Source: Neurospora tetraspora
Lineage: Eukaryota; Ascomycota; Sordariomycetes; Sordariales; Sordariaceae
DNA: 64,000 nucleotides
Direction: 5' to 3'
Assembly (NCBI RefSeq): GCF_033439725.1
Contig: NW_026944383.1
Coordinates: 744,001 to 808,000, forward strand
The notes beneath the pieces are model-generated. The model was not told the origin of the DNA. It did no database searches and saw nothing but the letters and a program-made list of their open reading frames with translations. Position numbers and translations under genes: made by a program. Every line of letters starts with the position of its first letter. The first letter of the stretch is position 1. Below, in pieces: positions 63,515-64,000 of this stretch.

Positions 63515-64000
63515 TTAGGAGAACTAAACATGCAACTGTTAGCGTTGAAATTGACTTCCGTCAAAAAAAGGGTGCGTATCAACCATACCTTCCAGCGGTT
63601 TCCGCAAACTGTGCACTCGCAGAAGGTCGTCATAGGCTCATCAGCCGACCGTGTTTGCGCCTGGCTGTACGACACCTTCCTCTGTCCGCACTTTCCGCAC
63701 TTTAGAGCATCACTGATCGACTTCTCCGCCATGGGTACCTGGGCCTTCTTCATGTTCTCCTTCTCCAGCTCTTCATCCCTGGCACGCTGCTCCTCCGAGG
63801 CCAACTCCTTGTCCGACAAGACGACAAGGCGGTCGACCGGGAGCTCGCCCGACATGACTCGTCGTCCCAACGCAGCGTTGTCCTTACGCTTCAGACTGGT
63901 AAAGAGGGTGCGGCCCTTGCTCCGGTACTCCTGGTTCTCGCCCTTGCAAGCCTTGAAAAGGGCATTCTCGACTTCGACGGCACGCTTGACGACTTCCTCA
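63515..64000 (-). CDS. transcription elongation factor TFIIS, C-terminal part
   Basis: Partial gene running off the window's right edge; the visible exons are 64000-63589 and a last exon of nine bases (63523-63515) coding Phe-Ser-stop. The visible part is the end of the TFIIS central domain (SKGRTLFTSLKRKDNAALGR, RLVVLSDKELASEEQRARDE) and the complete C-terminal zinc ribbon: LKCGKCGQRKVSYSQAQTRS, then ADEPMTTFCECTVCGNRWKFS. The invariant Arg-Ser-Ala-Asp-Glu-Pro loop, whose acidic pair enters the RNA polymerase II active site to stimulate transcript cleavage, is intact. It rescues backtracked polymerase in the nucleus. The tiny last exon is needed to give the canonical RWKFS ending. The N-terminal LW domain lies outside the window. 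Identification is secure; the intron is inferred from that ending. Confidence 0.93.

Overview
The window is nuclear DNA from a filamentous ascomycete, most likely one of the Sordariomycetes (probably Sordariales). The evidence is: genes split by short GT...AG introns of about 50-140 nt with CTAAC-like branch sites; fungus-specific families (Zn2Cys6 and bZIP-DUF3425 regulators, a fungal Mei5/Sfr1); and two AT-rich transposon blocks that look like repeat-induced point mutation (RIP), with CpA/TpG largely replaced by TpA while the surrounding genes are GC-balanced. All exon joins given here were derived by hand from splice signals, reading frame and family similarity.

Layout. 0.6-1.6 kb: small secreted fasciclin protein. 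2.8-7.8 kb: SIN3 corepressor. 8.9-11.7 kb: divergent pair of an extended short-chain reductase and a bZIP-DUF3425 regulator, with a 230-bp hairpin (MITE-like) in their shared promoter. 11.9-15.6 kb: hAT-like DNA transposon with 8-bp target duplication and a RIP-degraded interior. 15.9-17.6 kb: TMEM70-like mitochondrial membrane protein. 18.7-21.9 kb: Zn2Cys6 regulator on the minus strand, preceded by about 5.5 kb without a convincing gene. 27.4-28.2 kb: CIA2/MIP18 iron-sulfur targeting factor. 30.9-34.6 kb: spliceosomal GTPase Snu114 on the minus strand. 35.1-40.6 kb: fossil Copia LTR retrotransposon with 5-bp target duplication. 41.1-42.6 kb: cytosolic acetyl-CoA acetyltransferase. 43-44.1 kb: WDR89-like WD protein on the minus strand. 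45-47.7 kb: HRD3/SEL1L. 48.5-49.7 kb: Mei5/Sfr1-like repair protein. 51.6-52.6 kb: small single-pass membrane protein. 53.2-54.2 kb: uncharacterised protein on the minus strand. 54.6-58.4 kb: alanyl-tRNA synthetase with an upstream in-frame start that probably gives a mitochondrial form. 59-60.7 kb: NDUFAF7-type methyltransferase on the minus strand. 61.5-62.9 kb: membrane-anchored cysteine-synthase-like enzyme. 63.5 kb to the end: 3' part of TFIIS on the minus strand.

Most genes are core housekeeping functions: chromatin repression, splicing, transcription elongation, ERAD, Fe-S assembly, sterol precursor supply, translation, recombination and mitochondrial maintenance. They do not form an operon-like or biosynthetic cluster. 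The accessory content is the reductase/bZIP pair and the transposons. I did not find a clearly new multi-gene system. The most unusual points are the hairpin element in the shared reductase/bZIP promoter, the architecture of the hAT-like element with a second long inverted repeat inside it, the inward gradient of RIP-type mutation in both large elements, and several retained-frame (3n, stop-free) introns, one of which cuts through the PAH2 domain of SIN3.
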